Assembly (NCBI GenBank): GCA_963169105.1
Contig: OY720632.1
Span: forward strand, 8,866,001-8,930,000
DNA: 64,000 bases
Direction of reading: 5' to 3'
Source of the DNA: Ceriagrion tenellum
Lineage: Eukaryota; Arthropoda; Insecta; Odonata; Coenagrionidae
The notes under the pieces are model-generated. The model was not told the DNA's origin, did not search any database, and worked only from the letters and a program-made list of their open reading frames with translations. Both the position numbers and the translations under genes were made by a program. Positions 35,071 through 48,107 of this stretch are shown here, one piece after another. Each line of letters begins with the position of its first letter. The first letter of the stretch is position 1.

Positions 35071-37174
35071 GAGCCAAATATAGACTTGAATTGTCCTGGT
35101 TACTGCAAGTCAGTTACTACTTTTACTATTTCCAGTTTGAGCAAGTTGATTCTAGAAGCCACATTTTCTGTTTAGAACCATTTAAATCCACTGCCTTTCA
35201 AGTCTGATTCATTCCTATTGAATCCAATTCCAGTTATCACTCCTACTGTATCTAGTTATACCAAGTTGGTTCTGGAAGATGCGTTTTCTATTTAAAACTG
35301 GTTAAGTCCACTGCCATTCAAGTCTAGTTCATTCCAATTGAATCCAAACTGTTAAAAACTAGTTATTTCCGGTTATTTCCCGTTGAGGTATTGTCCTGTG
35401 CAGGCAAATTAATTCCAAATCTGGTTGCTTCTGGTTATTTCCCTTAATATCCAGTTGACATATTTTCTAGTCCAATCCAGTTGAATCCAAATCTAGCTAA
35501 AATGAATTGATTCTGGTTCATTCTGAATACTGGGTGTTATGCATTGAGTATACCTCATAGGGGTAACCAGTTTGTTCCAAGTTATGCCATTTGGTTCCCG
35601 TTCAATCTAGTTGAGAGACAACTAGATTCAACTAGAATTTTTCGCCAGGGTTGTCATGTTCAAAAGGCAACCCTGAACTCAAAACAGTATTGGGTTCTAG
35701 CACATAAATACAAAGGGAGCTCAAAGTATCAATTTCTTGAAACAGTAAAGGACTGAGAACTTATGCAGCCATGTTGCATGCTAATATTTGCAATAGGAAC
35801 TGGTTCCATTTGTTCTTTTTGGGTTCAACTGTGTCATTGTTTTTCTGACAACATTTCTCCTCCTATCCTGGAGGCATTGCCAGGCCGAAGATTCCAGCAC
35901 TGTTTTTGGCTGGAGTCAGTTGCATCTGATTGGTTGCCCATTTTGGCACCTTTTTCTTTTTGCTCCCTCCAATGTGCATTAATACTCTCTTCATGGTGGT
36001 TGCTAGGTTGTAGCCATCTTCTCTATTCAGGTTGTTGGGGTATTTTGTTAATTTGATATTTTCCCTGATTAATAGTGGGAAGTATTAATACCTCAATACT
36101 TCAATATTGATTTTCCCGACCCAGAAATTCATTGTCTTGGTAGAAAATGTAGTGGCCAACACATGACCAAGCATGCTCAGCAGATCAGGCAATTGCAGAG
36201 AGGTGGAACTGTTTCTTACCTGTAGCCTTTTGGTGTTCATTTGCCCTTGTATTTAGGTATCAGTCAGTGTGCATTCCATTGTGACTGGAGAAACTCACCA
36301 AAGAGAGGATAATATTTCATTGTAACAAATTTTTTTATGGAGTAAAGCTGCATTTCATGCTCCTTTGTCTTTACATTATAACAAGATATTACTGCATTAC
36401 AAAATCAAGGGAATTTGTTTGTAATTGTAGATAGTATCCTTGATTTACTCTTAGTTATTCTTGGCAACTATTATGTATTGGATAATTCACAATAGCTTTT
36501 TGAATGAAGCTTTATCTATTGTACCGTACTCAACTCTGCACAATAAATGTCACAGCCATATGTTTCATAATAAGCCCCCAATACAAATTTAAACATTTGT
36601 TGTAATCACACTTTCCTGTAATTGTTTCCCTGCATCTGCAGGTTGTATAAGTCCTTGTTCTTCCAGAAATGTAAATAATTTTATTTTTTCTGCTTTATGC
36701 TTTAAATGCACAATATGAAACACTTCTTACCTGCCAAGCTTTATTTTTAGCTTTGACCTAGTCAAGGTTGGATTCCCTGTCAAAGAGAATGATGTTTTCA
36801 CTGTGGAATTTTTCCGGTGCATTATGCTATGAATCTGTTGTAATTAAAGCAAATTGTGAAAAAATTATTAATTCATAGTGCTCTATAATTCTTAAGGGGC
36901 ATATACTTCAAGTAAGTATTGTACAAATCTTACACAAACTCAGATAATTTCAGGCATACACCTTTGAAACTTCTGCAATTAAGGACAATATTGTTTAGTT
37001 AAATGCCATTAATGCCAGCTGCAGTCAAATACGTGGCCTGGGGAAGACTCATGAATTTCAATTAATGAAGATTTTGCGTATTGTTGCTAGAAATTATTTA
37101 TCATATATGTATGTGCATTTTTTCTTTCAAATGGAAGGTATTTTAGCCTCAATTTCCCTCCAAAAATGTTGCAG

Positions 37175-37322
37175 GGATGATGAACTCCTGGCAGTGGGCC
37201 TCCTAGATATCTTTGGTTTCGAGAATTTCCCCAGGAATTCCTTTGAGCAACTCTGCATCAACGTCGCCAATGAACAAATGCAGTTCTTCTTTAATCAGCA
37301 CATCTTCACGTGGGAACAGCAG
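37175..37322 (+). CDS. Myosin motor exon 5 (switch II and relay helix)
   Basis: One base completes Met252, then residues 253-301. DDELLAVGLLDIFGFENF carries switch II (DIFGFE, residues 263-268), which couples nucleotide state to the lever. NSFEQLCINVANEQMQFFFN is the relay helix, and QHIFTWEQQ follows. Acceptor ...gttgcag|G, donor CAG|gtacat. Phase 2 in, phase 0 out. Confidence 0.97.
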
Positions 37323-40300
37323 GTACATTGACAACATGTACATATTTTTAGCTCCCTATTGAGCTCAAATTTTTATTGGAAAGCACTGCTAAAGGCTAAC
37401 TTAATGAAGCAGAGTTTGAGTCAGTCAGAATAAAGTATTACTACTGAATAATTTTTACACAGTGCATCCAAGAAGTAGAGTAAAACCTCAATTATATGCA
37501 GCTTGAGTTTATGTAGTTTTTTATTTTACACTGTTGCGGTTAACTCTGGCTGGGATACATAGGGAATATCAATGGTAAATACTTGATTTTACATAGTTTC
37601 TCAATATGTATTTAGCACTTATTTGATTTTACACAGGACCACTTCAGCCTCTTCAAACAAAATATTCCAGATTTTACATAGAATTTCCAGCATTTCAATA
37701 CATATCAATGCCAGAACCAAGAACACTGCATAAGGACGGAAAACTCCCATCTCGACTCTGTTGCCAATGGAAGCAAAAGAATTGAAGTTCCACTTTTGGC
37801 CACAGGCTGCGCTGTTTGAGTAATTGCTCCTTATAGCAGACGTCTCTGGGCTAACTATACCTGTTTTTACGTCTCCTTTTTCTCCGCCAGTACGATGATT
37901 TATACTGCAAGTAACACTTAAAGGCATTGGATAGTAGATTTGTGTACCTAAGGTACCGAGCTATCGACGAGAAAACTCTCGAGAGCATCGCAAAATAAAT
38001 AAATGGCACCGAAGGTGTACAGCATTAGTCGATGTGATCGGTGGATTCGTATACCAAATTCCACCCTAAAATTTCTAATTTATGATGTAAGATAAGGGAA
38101 CGGAGTGCATTGAAATAATAATTAATGTAATTAATACGAAAGCTAGTTCATTTCCGGTTATTCGATGCCAATTTACGTATTTCGAAACCTCCGCTAGCGA
38201 AATCAGCTGATTATGGCGACATCAGCTGATGTGGTTGGTCAAACTTGCGAATAGAATCTTTGCAAGTTTGTGCTTCTGGTGGGCTAGATATAAAAACAAG
38301 GTTATTGTATGTTCTCGGGAGGGAAATGTAGCTCACACACCCGATTCTCCTTCCCTAGGACTTTATCCTTTCGAGGAATAGCCTTCCTCCTTTTTTGAAG
38401 CTGAGACTCCGACTGATGAATAATTTCGAATAAATAGAAAAACAATACGATTGAAATACATTCATGAGATTAATAGTGCTATAAATTCACAATTCCATGT
38501 GACCATAATGGCTACTATGCGGTTCGGGCAACAATCGCCGCCCAAGTCAACTTGCATTAGCCTTAAACGAGCTTTTTTTTTACGCCGAGAATCTTGTTCC
38601 TCCTCCTTGTATTCCCATACCCTTTAGAGCACCCCAGCACAAAACAACACCGCAAACCCATTTTTAACCAAATTCTCGTCGTTTTTCCACACGTATTCAC
38701 TTCGGACTCCCTTCACTACAATGCACTACTCGTTGTCAACAAGGATCCATTTGGTACTGAGCCACCTATCAGAGGGTTCTGGAAAGCTATTAACCTGTGG
38801 CAGTAATTTTAGCAAAAGACGGTCAAAAGCGCATCAAGAGTCGTGTCCTTATGCAGTGTTCTTGACCAGAACTTTGGAAGAGGAGAACCAACTCCATCAC
38901 GTAAACAAACATATCCGTAACCACTGTATTTATTTGCCATATGGTACTAACTGTACAATTTCAACCAGAAGTAAGACTAATGTACATGGGATAGCCCAGT
39001 CAGCATCAGAATGGTCACGGAGCCACTTTACATTCTTGTGAAATAATTATAATACCGGGTGTCATTCTTTCGACAGGTAGTTTTTCTAGAGATCTTTTTG
39101 CTCAAGACATCTGAACAAAGATGCTTTCTAGTGCTTCTAGATATCTTAATAACTTTGTAGACCAAGAGTCCAGCAATTACTGGCAAACTACCTACCAAAC
39201 AAAAGGATATGGAAATTTGCCAAAAGAAAGGATTAACAACTTGATGGCACACTGAGAACCTATCTGCAATCTTAAGACTTTTCAAGTCCCACACAGACTA
39301 AAAAAATTTATAAATGTCTAATAATAATCATGAAAATGTCTTAAAATGTAAAAAAAAATTTTTCTAATGTTGAAAAGACATCCAATAAATGTTATTTATG
39401 TCCTATTGAATATATGTTTATTAGACAGTTTCAAAAATGTTGGTTTATCTTAAAAATGTAGTAAAAATATTGATTAGACATATTTTATACTTAATTTCAA
39501 CATTTAAATGTACCTTACTGCTCCAACAAATATGATAGAATGCCGCTATAGGTAGTTTGCACAAAATTCAAAAAATAGTTTGTTATAGCCGTCTGCCTAT
39601 TTTTGCAATGCTAATGCCTTGAAATTTGTATGAATTTAGGGCAAAACTGGGCTAATGAGCATTTGGTGCAATGTTTTCGTAAATGCATCAAAACGCTAAT
39701 GAAATTTCAAAGTTTACCAGGGAAAAATTGTCAACTAGTATCCGATTTATTTGTATTCCAAATTTTCCATGCACTGCAAGATCTCTGGTGACATTTAGTG
39801 GGAAATCCACATTGAACCATCCCGGAAAAATATGGCATATTGTGGTCAAATGCTACCTATTGAATGTATATGTATATAATGGTCAAAGGTACCATATGGA
39901 AGTGGATGGTATACTGGAGGGTAATAGTGAATGAGAGTAAATTAACGAATAAACGAAAGTAGTGCTAAATCATTACAGTTTTAAAAATAAGGAAATCACG
40001 GTAAGTTGATCAGGAATTGAGAATGGATTGCAATAAAGAGTCATAACAGCACCTCTAATGGCCGTATGGAAGATCATCCTTTGTGACTGTTGGTGGAATA
40101 CGTTGCAGAATGAATGTCCAGACAGCTGTAATATGTAGTCCTAATGATGTTTCTTTACATCAACATGGCGCTGGCGTAACAGGAAGAAAACAGGAAATAT
40201 TATGCTCGATAATTAGATATACGAGAAGGGTTCAGGGTTGTTCATATTTATAATGAGAAATAAGTAATTCGCTTTTGAAACCATTCCGAATACTTATTTC

Positions 40301-41127
40301 AATGGGTATCATAATGCTCTGGCTCAAATTTTGTGTGACTTCCTCCAGAGTAGAGGCCCACACCCTTCCCTCACTTGTGGATGCCTCCTGATTCAAAGAT
40401 AAGCTGGTCAAGAGTGGATGAGGTGAAGACAGAGATAAGAGGGAGTGTTACTCAAATCTTAATCAAAATCTTTTACTTCACAGATTTAGCCATCCAATCT
40501 ACCATTTTACCTAAGTATTTTTTTCTTCTCAGAAATAATTCTGACCCATTTAAAAGAAACTTGTTAGTAGTTAGTTATATTGGAGTAATCTTTAGTATTC
40601 TTAGATGAAAACACATGAAAATTGATAGTTTGCAATTAAGTAGCATTAAATATTAAACACTTGAAATCTTGCAAAGAAAAAAAATTCAAACAAAGTATAT
40701 TTTTTCTTAAGTAAAGTACTTCAGAATAAAACTTGATATATGATAAAACACGCGATTACTAAACACGGAGTCAACTGTTTACCGATGTATCATAGCAATG
40801 GTGACACAATTGATACTCGATTAAAAGCACACAACAGCCATGGTAAATCCACCTCCGTAAATTGATACAAAATCACCGAGTACCACTAGCGCCTCCAAGT
40901 GGCCTTCTCCACAAGCCAAAATTCTTTCTCCTCTAAGGCAGTGCCACCTGAGAAATTCTTCCCAAAGCTCTCAAAAATGTATGTCCAGTTTTTAGCATTG
41001 CTTTGCCACTCCATACATACTTACTCTATGATCATTTGTGTCATGGGGTAAGAATGCTAAAGTTTTGTCTCTGATTTCACCACAGACTAGTTGTGTATAT
41101 TTAGCTGTCCTTAATCTTTTCTGGCAG
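37323..41127. other. Myosin intron 5 (3.8 kb)
   Basis: Contains copy A of a dispersed repeat (37717-38260), with further weak similarity to the 60.9-kb region around 38505-38540. A pogo-like start is possible near 37480. From 38540 to 41120 no gene or family was recognised. A 20-bp word near 38850-38870 is the reverse complement of the start of copy A (CAAGAACACTGCATAAGGAC). Confidence 0.5.
37717..38260. repeat. Dispersed repeat copy A (uninterrupted)
   Basis: About 540 bp closely matching 54547-54771 joined to 59841-60158. It includes the unoccupied version (TAGATTTGTGTACC at about 37935) of the site where the gypsy element sits in copy B. Contains repeated ATCAGCTGAT words. Class unknown; possibly a DNA transposon derivative. 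Confidence 0.85.
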
Positions 41128-41278
41128 GAATACATGTCGGAGGGGATCCCAGTGGACTTGGTGGAGTTTTCAGACAACCGTCCAGTTTTGGATCTTCTTT
41201 TGTCACGTCCTGTTGGTCTTCTGGCTCTCCTTGATGAGGAGTCTCGATTTCCTCGGGCCACTGATCGATCACTTGTTG
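41128..41278 (+). CDS. Myosin motor exon 6
   Basis: Residues 302-351 plus one base. EYMSEGIPVDLVEFSDNRPVL is the segment after the relay helix (Y..EG...W/L..F.DN in myosins). LLALLDEESRFPRATDRSLV is the lower-50-kDa block near the actin interface. Acceptor ...tctggcag|GAA, donor GTTG|gtaagc. Phase 0 in, phase 1 out. A pogo-like terminus begins 17 bp after the donor. Confidence 0.95.
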
Positions 41279-43121
41279 GTAAGCCCCTACTTATACAGTG
41301 AAGTCTCGATTCTTGAGACCCAAAATGCCAGAGTTAAGTAAAATCAAACAACACAATCACGATATTAGCAGATTTTAATAAATGAGCTAATATATCACCA
41401 TGTATTACCATACTATTATGTTGGAACTACTTTTAATACAGAGTGATCATTTTTGCATGAACTATGTTGTATGAAATAAACTATTTCAACTGTGGTGAAG
41501 TTAATTGTATTTTAAATCAAAATGTACTAAATTCAAGAACATAATCACAGCTTTATGGCTGCTAAGGATAAAGTATTGGTATAGTATTTTTATGTGTGAG
41601 TAAATGAAGTATCTGCACAATCAGAAAATTATACCTATGGGAGGAAATGATTTGAACTGAGAGACAAAATTTGGCAATGGGACAGTTTAGTTAAAGTGAT
41701 CAAAATAAGTACCATATTTATTGGTGAATAACATGCATTGTCATATAACATGGACCCTGATTTTAAGAAGGAAATTTTATATAGAAAAAACACAATTAAA
41801 ATGAAAGACCAGGAAGCTTTGAATATTTAGAATATATTAATGCCAACTACTGTTTATTAATGTGTATAAACCATTTCAGACGTGTAATATGAAGTAAAAT
41901 GCACCTTTTGCCAAGATTTTTCTGGTTTACAAAACAAAAACTTTGAAAAAGTACTAGCAAAGTTGAGAACTAATACTTAAATTTTAATCTGAATCACTGC
42001 TATCTTAGTTACCAAGAAACTCTTTGTCCTCACTGCTCTATTCGAAATAGAACTAAAAATGCTTTCACCAGTTTCTTTATCTCCATAAGTCAGTTCATCC
42101 TCTGTGCAATCCAATATATTGCTTATCCCACATATCTTAAAAGATATGACAACAATCTTTTGTTTTACTGCATCACTAGATGTTTTTACTCTCAGAAACA
42201 CCTTTAAAATGCTAGGTCTTTTCATTCATCCAGAATTTGTAAGATCACATTGAGTTTCATCACACTTATATTTAGTCCATTCTACTTGCATTAAGACTTT
42301 TAAGGGTTCGTCAATAGAAACATCCTATGGCTGTAATTGTTATGTAAGTCCTCCCGGAAGAACTGCTATTTCTGTTCTACTCTTTTGCAATTCTATCTTT
42401 GCATTTCTGTAATATGAGATTTAATGCGTATACAGTATTAACTCAAATTTACGAAGTCAACAGGACCGGAAAAATCGGCACTTTGTAATATCGAATTTTG
42501 TATGAACAAATATCTTTCCAGAGAATCGCGATGATGCAATTTTTTTTATATCCTTAAATTCCGACGTACTCTCGCAACATACTTGCATGATTTACTAAGT
42601 TATAATTTATGAAAGTTCATTTAAATTTGTATGTATGCCAACAGGGTGCATAAAGTTGAACACAGCGAACTTGTCAGAGGTTGAAGCTTCCGATTTTTGG
42701 GATTTCCGCCATGTCGTTCCATCTTTTCGTGGCGGAAACCCCGAAAATGGGAGGAATCTACCTCCATCCATGCCACATGTAAATCTACATCTAAACAACT
42801 AACTTTTTGTTTTTTTCAATGAGTAAGAGATTAGGCAATGAAGTGTCTATGCAAAATTTTTGCACAGTTTGGACTACGCCTTGGAAGCTTCATTGCACAT
42901 TTTTCTACATCATTTCTTTATGAGAGAACTCGTAACTCTTGCATGAGTGATGTATTGCGATACTCGTAATATTGATTTATGCATACACTAAGGCATTGTG
43001 TGGATCATGCAATCATTTGCACAAGGTATAGAAATTAGAGGAATATATTTTCAATAGAAGAAGATCATATGCTCCGTTAGCATTCAACTTATCTCTGTGT
43101 CCATTATTTGTTTGTTCACAG
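41279..43121. other. Myosin intron 6 (1.8 kb)
   Basis: Contains two pogo/Tigger-like ends: CAGTGAAGTCTCGATTC at 41296 (after TA) and CAGTATTAACTC at 42433 (after TA), the latter related to 12625/21105. No coding sequence was recognised. Confidence 0.5.
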
Positions 43122-43209
43122 AAAAGTTTCATGGTAATTTAAAGAGCAAGTTCTACGTTCGCCCAAAATCAGATGCCCTCTGCTTTGCAGTTCACCATTA
43201 TGCTGGCAG
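43122..43209 (+). CDS. Myosin motor exon 7
   Basis: Two bases complete codon 352, then residues 353-380 and two bases of 381: KFHGNLKSKFYVRPKSDA then LCFAVHHYAG. The F.V.HYAG block is universal in myosins and precedes the helix-loop contacting actin. Acceptor ...gttcacag|AA, donor AG|gtgagt. Phase 1 in, phase 2 out. Confidence 0.94.
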
Positions 43210-43855
43210 GTGAGTCCTATTATTGACCAGATAGCATATCACATCCTAGAACCTAGAATATGCCCTTTGATGAATTTCTTTTCTTCTTTTAAGTAATTTT
43301 TTATGCGTTACATGCAGTGGATCAGTTGTGCATAGATTTACATTACACCATTCGCTTTCAGGTTAGGCAAAGGTAAAGAATTTATTCATACTGTTAGCCA
43401 TCAAATGCTGGCTCCCTTACAAGGATTTTCTACATGGTACCAGATCCTTACAAAGCACTTTCACTTCCAAGACACACATGCATTGCTTCATACATGCTCT
43501 GTCATTCTAAAGACTCCTAATATTCTTCCTCTTTCGAATCTTTTGTAACATTCATCTATGACATTCGCTTCTCTCTTTTCCTTTCACACCACTCACTCTG
43601 CTATCACATACCACTACACACTCTGATATTGTTTTGCTACCATGTAACAACTTGTGTGGAGAACATTTCTTAGGAAGCATTATTGGTCAATGCAAAGCAA
43701 AGGATAATCCCTTATGCTCAATTCTGTATGAGTTGTGGCCTTCTGAATGTGTGATGAAATTCTCATATTCCCATCAATTATTTTGTTTATTAGGTAATCA
43801 TTCATTCCATGTGTGTAAGGTTCTTTATGACAATGGAAGTTACCAACCTTATAAC

Positions 43856-44359
43856 AAGAGTTGTGCGAATGCTTCGAAATTGAATCAACTCGAATCAGGC
43901 TTAATTCGATTCGGTTTGCCCGCGAATCGGGTTGCTCGGAAAGTGAATGATTCGAAATATTCGAATCTGATAGATTCGTCTTCGAATCGTTGCATGCATT
44001 CAAACTTGGCGCTCATACGCGAATTGCACACCGTCCGTAAAGAAGATGTTTTCCTACGCGAAACGAAAATTTAAACGACTACATGTGCTATTCTGTGCTA
44101 TTCTTAGTGCCACTATAAATACATGTATAAGCTAATGTGAGGCCCTGAAATTTTGTGAAAATCTATATTACTTTAACTCTGCATAAACTTTTGCATTTTA
44201 TTTGGAATATGAATTCAATTCGCTAGCGAAATTTTTTTAGGGCGATTTGATTTGCTAACGAATTTAAAAAAAAATTAGTTTCGATTCGATTCAAGATATA
44301 TTTTGGGAGATTCGATTCGGTTCGATTCGAAATGAAAATCTCTGATTTGCACAGCACTA
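43856..44359 (+). mobile_element. hAT-type MITE, copy D (504 bp)
   Basis: Same family as the other three copies. Starts AAGAGTTGTGCGAA, ends TTTGCACAGCACTA. Perfect 8-bp target duplication CTTATAAC at 43848-43855 and 44360-44367. It creates spurious open frames in this intron. Confidence 0.95.
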
Positions 44360-45164
44360 CTTATAACTTAGATAACTTTATTAATCTTTGATGGCGTACT
44401 GAACAGAAGCTACAACAATAGCTATCATACAGCATCAAATCAAACTCCTTCATAGAGATGGATACTGAAAACAATAACACTACCAAAAACAGTACCATTA
44501 CGAATGATACAAAAACATCATTTATGTTGCTGTGTCACTACCTTATAACACCATGTACAGTTGTACCTCGACTTTGGTCATTTTTAGTTATGTCAGTCCT
44601 GCAGATATGTTGAATTTCCTGGCTGATTATTGGATAAAATAGGTCAATATTGCAGGGTTCGGACAAAAACACTAAAAGTGGAAAAAACACTAAAAATTAT
44701 AAACATATGAGCCATCGCATGAAAATTTTGGAAATATATTGTTTTACAACTACGAATTCAAAGTATATTATGTTACATGAATAACGCATAAATAAAAATA
44801 ATGAAGTAAGTAGGTACAGATAAGAACACATGCAAACATGAATGGCAATGAATGGAGAAATTTGCACTGAAGAGGGGTCCAGACTACACTATTTCAACAG
44901 ATGATTTTTGATGCATTTGGTTTTTTACTGCTCACATTAGTTGGCTCTGGGTCCAGACATCTAGTAGGATCACCAGTGGGAATCTCTCTTTCTTTGCAAG
45001 GCAATGAGTTTGGAGTGTCATCTGTACAAGGAACTGTGCACCTCCCTGAACTGAGACCTTCAATTGACGGCAGAAATGTGATGAGTCAGAATTATGTGTT
45101 GTGGTAATGGCCTCGAGTATGGGGGATAAATAAATGGAGGGACAGCATGTACGCAGTATACCCT

Positions 45165-47145
45165 GCTGGCACATAATCAGCCATTGATACCAATTTGATG
45201 TCAAATTTACGTAAACATCTTATAAACGTGTGTGGGCATTGATGTAAATTTTATGTAAATGCGACATCAATGCAAGGTCAAAAACGGCATCAAATAAAAC
45301 CAATTTTAGGTAAACTGTTTACATTAATGGATAGCAGAGTCACCTACAGGGCTTATTATGAAATAATAACCCCCTCGAATCGTACCACCCCTTCCACAGC
45401 AAACTTACGAACTACAATAGGGTTTGCTTTGCTAGTAAATAACACGCAATTTCAATTTAGGATTTTTAATTTAAGAGAAAATGGCAAATCCAAACAGCAA
45501 CACAAACTTGCATTTGCATTCAAATAAGTACATGGCCAAATAAAGGATGCACAGAGAATACGCAAGTTAGGTTGTATGTCATAATTTACAAGAAAACTGA
45601 ATAAAGTCAATAAATTTTACACACTAAACCACTGCAATCTCAAATACTTCTCATTGAAAACTGACACAAGGGAAAGTGTTTATGTCTCTTTAAGAGTGAA
45701 TGAAATCTTCATATTGTATCACTTCGTCTCCAATACCAGTCATTCTTGTTAAATTCCACCAGGGAATTCTACAGTCCGTATCACTTGTTCATGGTACCTA
45801 TCATCTTCACTGATTACACCGCTGTTCCTAAATGGCCTCGATATAATCTTCCGAGATGGATGGAAAGGCTAATTGCCAGATCATTGCGTATTGTATCTCC
45901 GTAGATGGAATTCTCAGGTAGGGGCCAATGCCACATCTGGCACAGTGGCCACATCTGACACAACTATAAACGAGTTTTTATGTCTTTACATAACTGGATT
46001 TACCTTCAGCATATACTTCTGTAACAAAAGAAAAACCAAAACTATTAGAATATCCTCACACAACCATTACAAATTTCACTTGGTTTAGTCCAAAACATAA
46101 ACATAATGTAATACATACCTCTCTCGAGAGAACCCTCCCATCATACATGAAGAGCACCCAATAATAAATTAATGCAGTTCAGTAATTTACAACAGTTGGC
46201 CAATCTTTGCATTTATAAATAAACAGTTCCTGTTTGTAAGACAATGATGAACTCATTAAGTAATCAAAGTACTAGCTCGAAACCAGCTCTGTGGCAGCTG
46301 CTGTTGTGAAGATGCATAAAGAAGTCAATCCCGTGGCTCACCGAATTGTTAAGCAGACTTTTCTTCAGCATCGAGCAACGCACTGAATATCAATTTCTAT
46401 TAAGGCAATAAATGAAGCAATCATCACCAAAACAAGACTTTGTCATCGCGAAGTAGTTGGCTTAACTCATACATAACTCCACATAGCAACCACATAAACT
46501 CATTTAAAACGTAATTTCACTAGGAAACAAATGAAAAGCAAGAGGCTAAGCCAGCTGATATTTCCGTGAGAAGGTGAAGATGCTCAATATGTTGATAAAA
46601 AAGTGCCCATGAAGGCCGCTTTACGAGCAATGTGCCGAATAATATTAATAAGAAGCTTTACTGAAACATGAGTAAGGTTTATTATGCCCGTCCAATCCAA
46701 ATAGCTAATATAACTGCACGTTTCAAGGGTTGTCTTCTAGTGTTTTTCCCGTGGGCCATTCTTAGAATTCAATTTATTTAGCATAAATTCCCACGATGAC
46801 CTGTATCATCATAGATTAATATTCTGCACTACTCTATTAATAATAAATGCCAGGATTTGCCCGCAAGCACATCGATTTTAAACCAATATTTTTTGATATA
46901 GCGATGACATGGAACCACAATGAGGGTTGCTCAACAAAGGGTCAACTGTTGATGTAAAGTTGAGGTCGACATCGGATCAACGGCTGCATGTCAGCTGTTT
47001 CCCTAGGATTGATCTTGTCATGATCAACGAAAGGTCAACCATTTATGTAAAGTGGAGCTCAATTTCAGATCAACGGCCGTGCATCAACCGTTTCCCTGCA
47101 ATTGACCTAACATTTATGTAAATGGATCCTGACGGTTCCAGCAGT
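45165..47145. repeat. Possible 2-kb element with weak inverted ends and internal repeats
   Basis: The left end has CCTGCTGGCAC after AGTATA; the right end has GTTCCAGC before AGTATA (about 47139-47144). The right part (46925-47120) contains two ~95-bp direct repeats (GGTCAAC...TTATGTAAAG...GATCAACGG...TTTCCCT). The left part has related TGATGTAAATTTTATGTAAA words. Boundaries are tentative. Confidence 0.35.
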
Positions 47146-48107
47146 ATAGTTATCGAAAAGTGAAGAAGAATTTTGAAAACTTGAAATCTAGATTGCCTGC
47201 ATCCAGCTGTGCTTCTTATGAAAATTGTATTCTTAATGTCTGTGCTATGCCTACATAGGTAACAGTTAGATACTGGACCTAAAAGCCAAAAATAAAAATA
47301 TACAGAGGTAAAACCATAATTTTGTCTATAAGACAGCAAAATGAACATTGCCCCATGTTTTTACTTTGAGCTTCAGTTTGTGCACAGAAATTGTAACTCT
47401 GATGCAATTAACTCTTCCTTTCTGCAATAGCATGGGTTGCCTGTAATGATAGTGCACTTCTGTCCCCTGATACCAATGTTCAAGACGGGTTTTACTATAT
47501 TTTCTTCAGTATCATTCTCCATGACCTCCAATTTATTATTCCACCTAATTAGAAAATTCTTGTCATTTACAACAAAAAACTCAGCTTATCCTAAACTGGC
47601 ATTGATATGGAAAATATCCTGAATCACTTCCCATTTGCCTTCAGGCAATTATGATTAGAACCAAATAATACTTCCTCCCCAGTTCATATATTAGCTAATG
47701 ATATGAAAGACCCAAGAAAAAATGATATGTGAAGGATCTTATTGGAAGTGGGATGAATCCCTGTCCTTTTTTAACCTATGATTAAGTGATGAAGGACTTG
47801 AAGCATTTTCAGGCCGGCTACCATCATAACTGCATAGTTATTAAAAATAAATGCTCATCTTAAGCACCCTTACTCTTTGCTCCTCTCTACTGACCAAATA
47901 TCAAGAAAATGAAATTTTTATACCCATTATATTAGTATGAGTATTTTTTTTGGCTCAATTTCTGCTGTACAATAAAACCATGATTTTATGTTGTTGGAGG
48001 GACCAAAAAAATCACAATGTAAAGTCAGTCTGTAAAATCAAGAGATGGTGAAGAAATGGCAACTATGTGAGGTTAATGTATTGTAACCTACCTATTAATC
48101 CAATGGT

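Larger units (their letters stand above)
32855..35650. mobile_element. 2.8-kb TIR element with ACTGG/ACTAG subterminal arrays
   Basis: Outer ends CCCTGGTGAAAATTC (left) and GAATTTTTCGCCAGGG (right) are imperfect inverted repeats that continue into AATCTAGTTG. For about 500 bp inside each end the word AACTGG/AACTAG recurs every 15-30 bp, in one orientation on the left (32880-33350) and the opposite on the right (35090-35640). The element is therefore foldback-like. The middle (33480-34850) is ordinary sequence with a spliced-looking exon. No transposase was recognised. Flanks share only TT, so the superfamily is unresolved. Confidence 0.75.
24846..37174. other. Myosin intron 4 (12.3 kb)
   Basis: Holds a palindrome (25405-25442), a LINE (25631-28505), MITE C, a hAT element (29262-31166), twin hairpins (31965-32021) and a 2.8-kb TIR element (32855-35650). 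In 31180-31960, 32030-32850 and 35660-37170 no gene or repeat family was recognised, apart from a pogo-like end at 32481. Confidence 0.55.

Noticed and set aside
35763..36056. 97-codon Cys/Trp/Leu-rich + frame
   Set aside because: No domain, no splice context, and codon use looks random; treated as chance.
43634..44074. 146-codon + frame and 107-codon minus frame
   Set aside because: Both extend into MITE D, whose equivalent segments yield different, non-conserved frames in the other copies.
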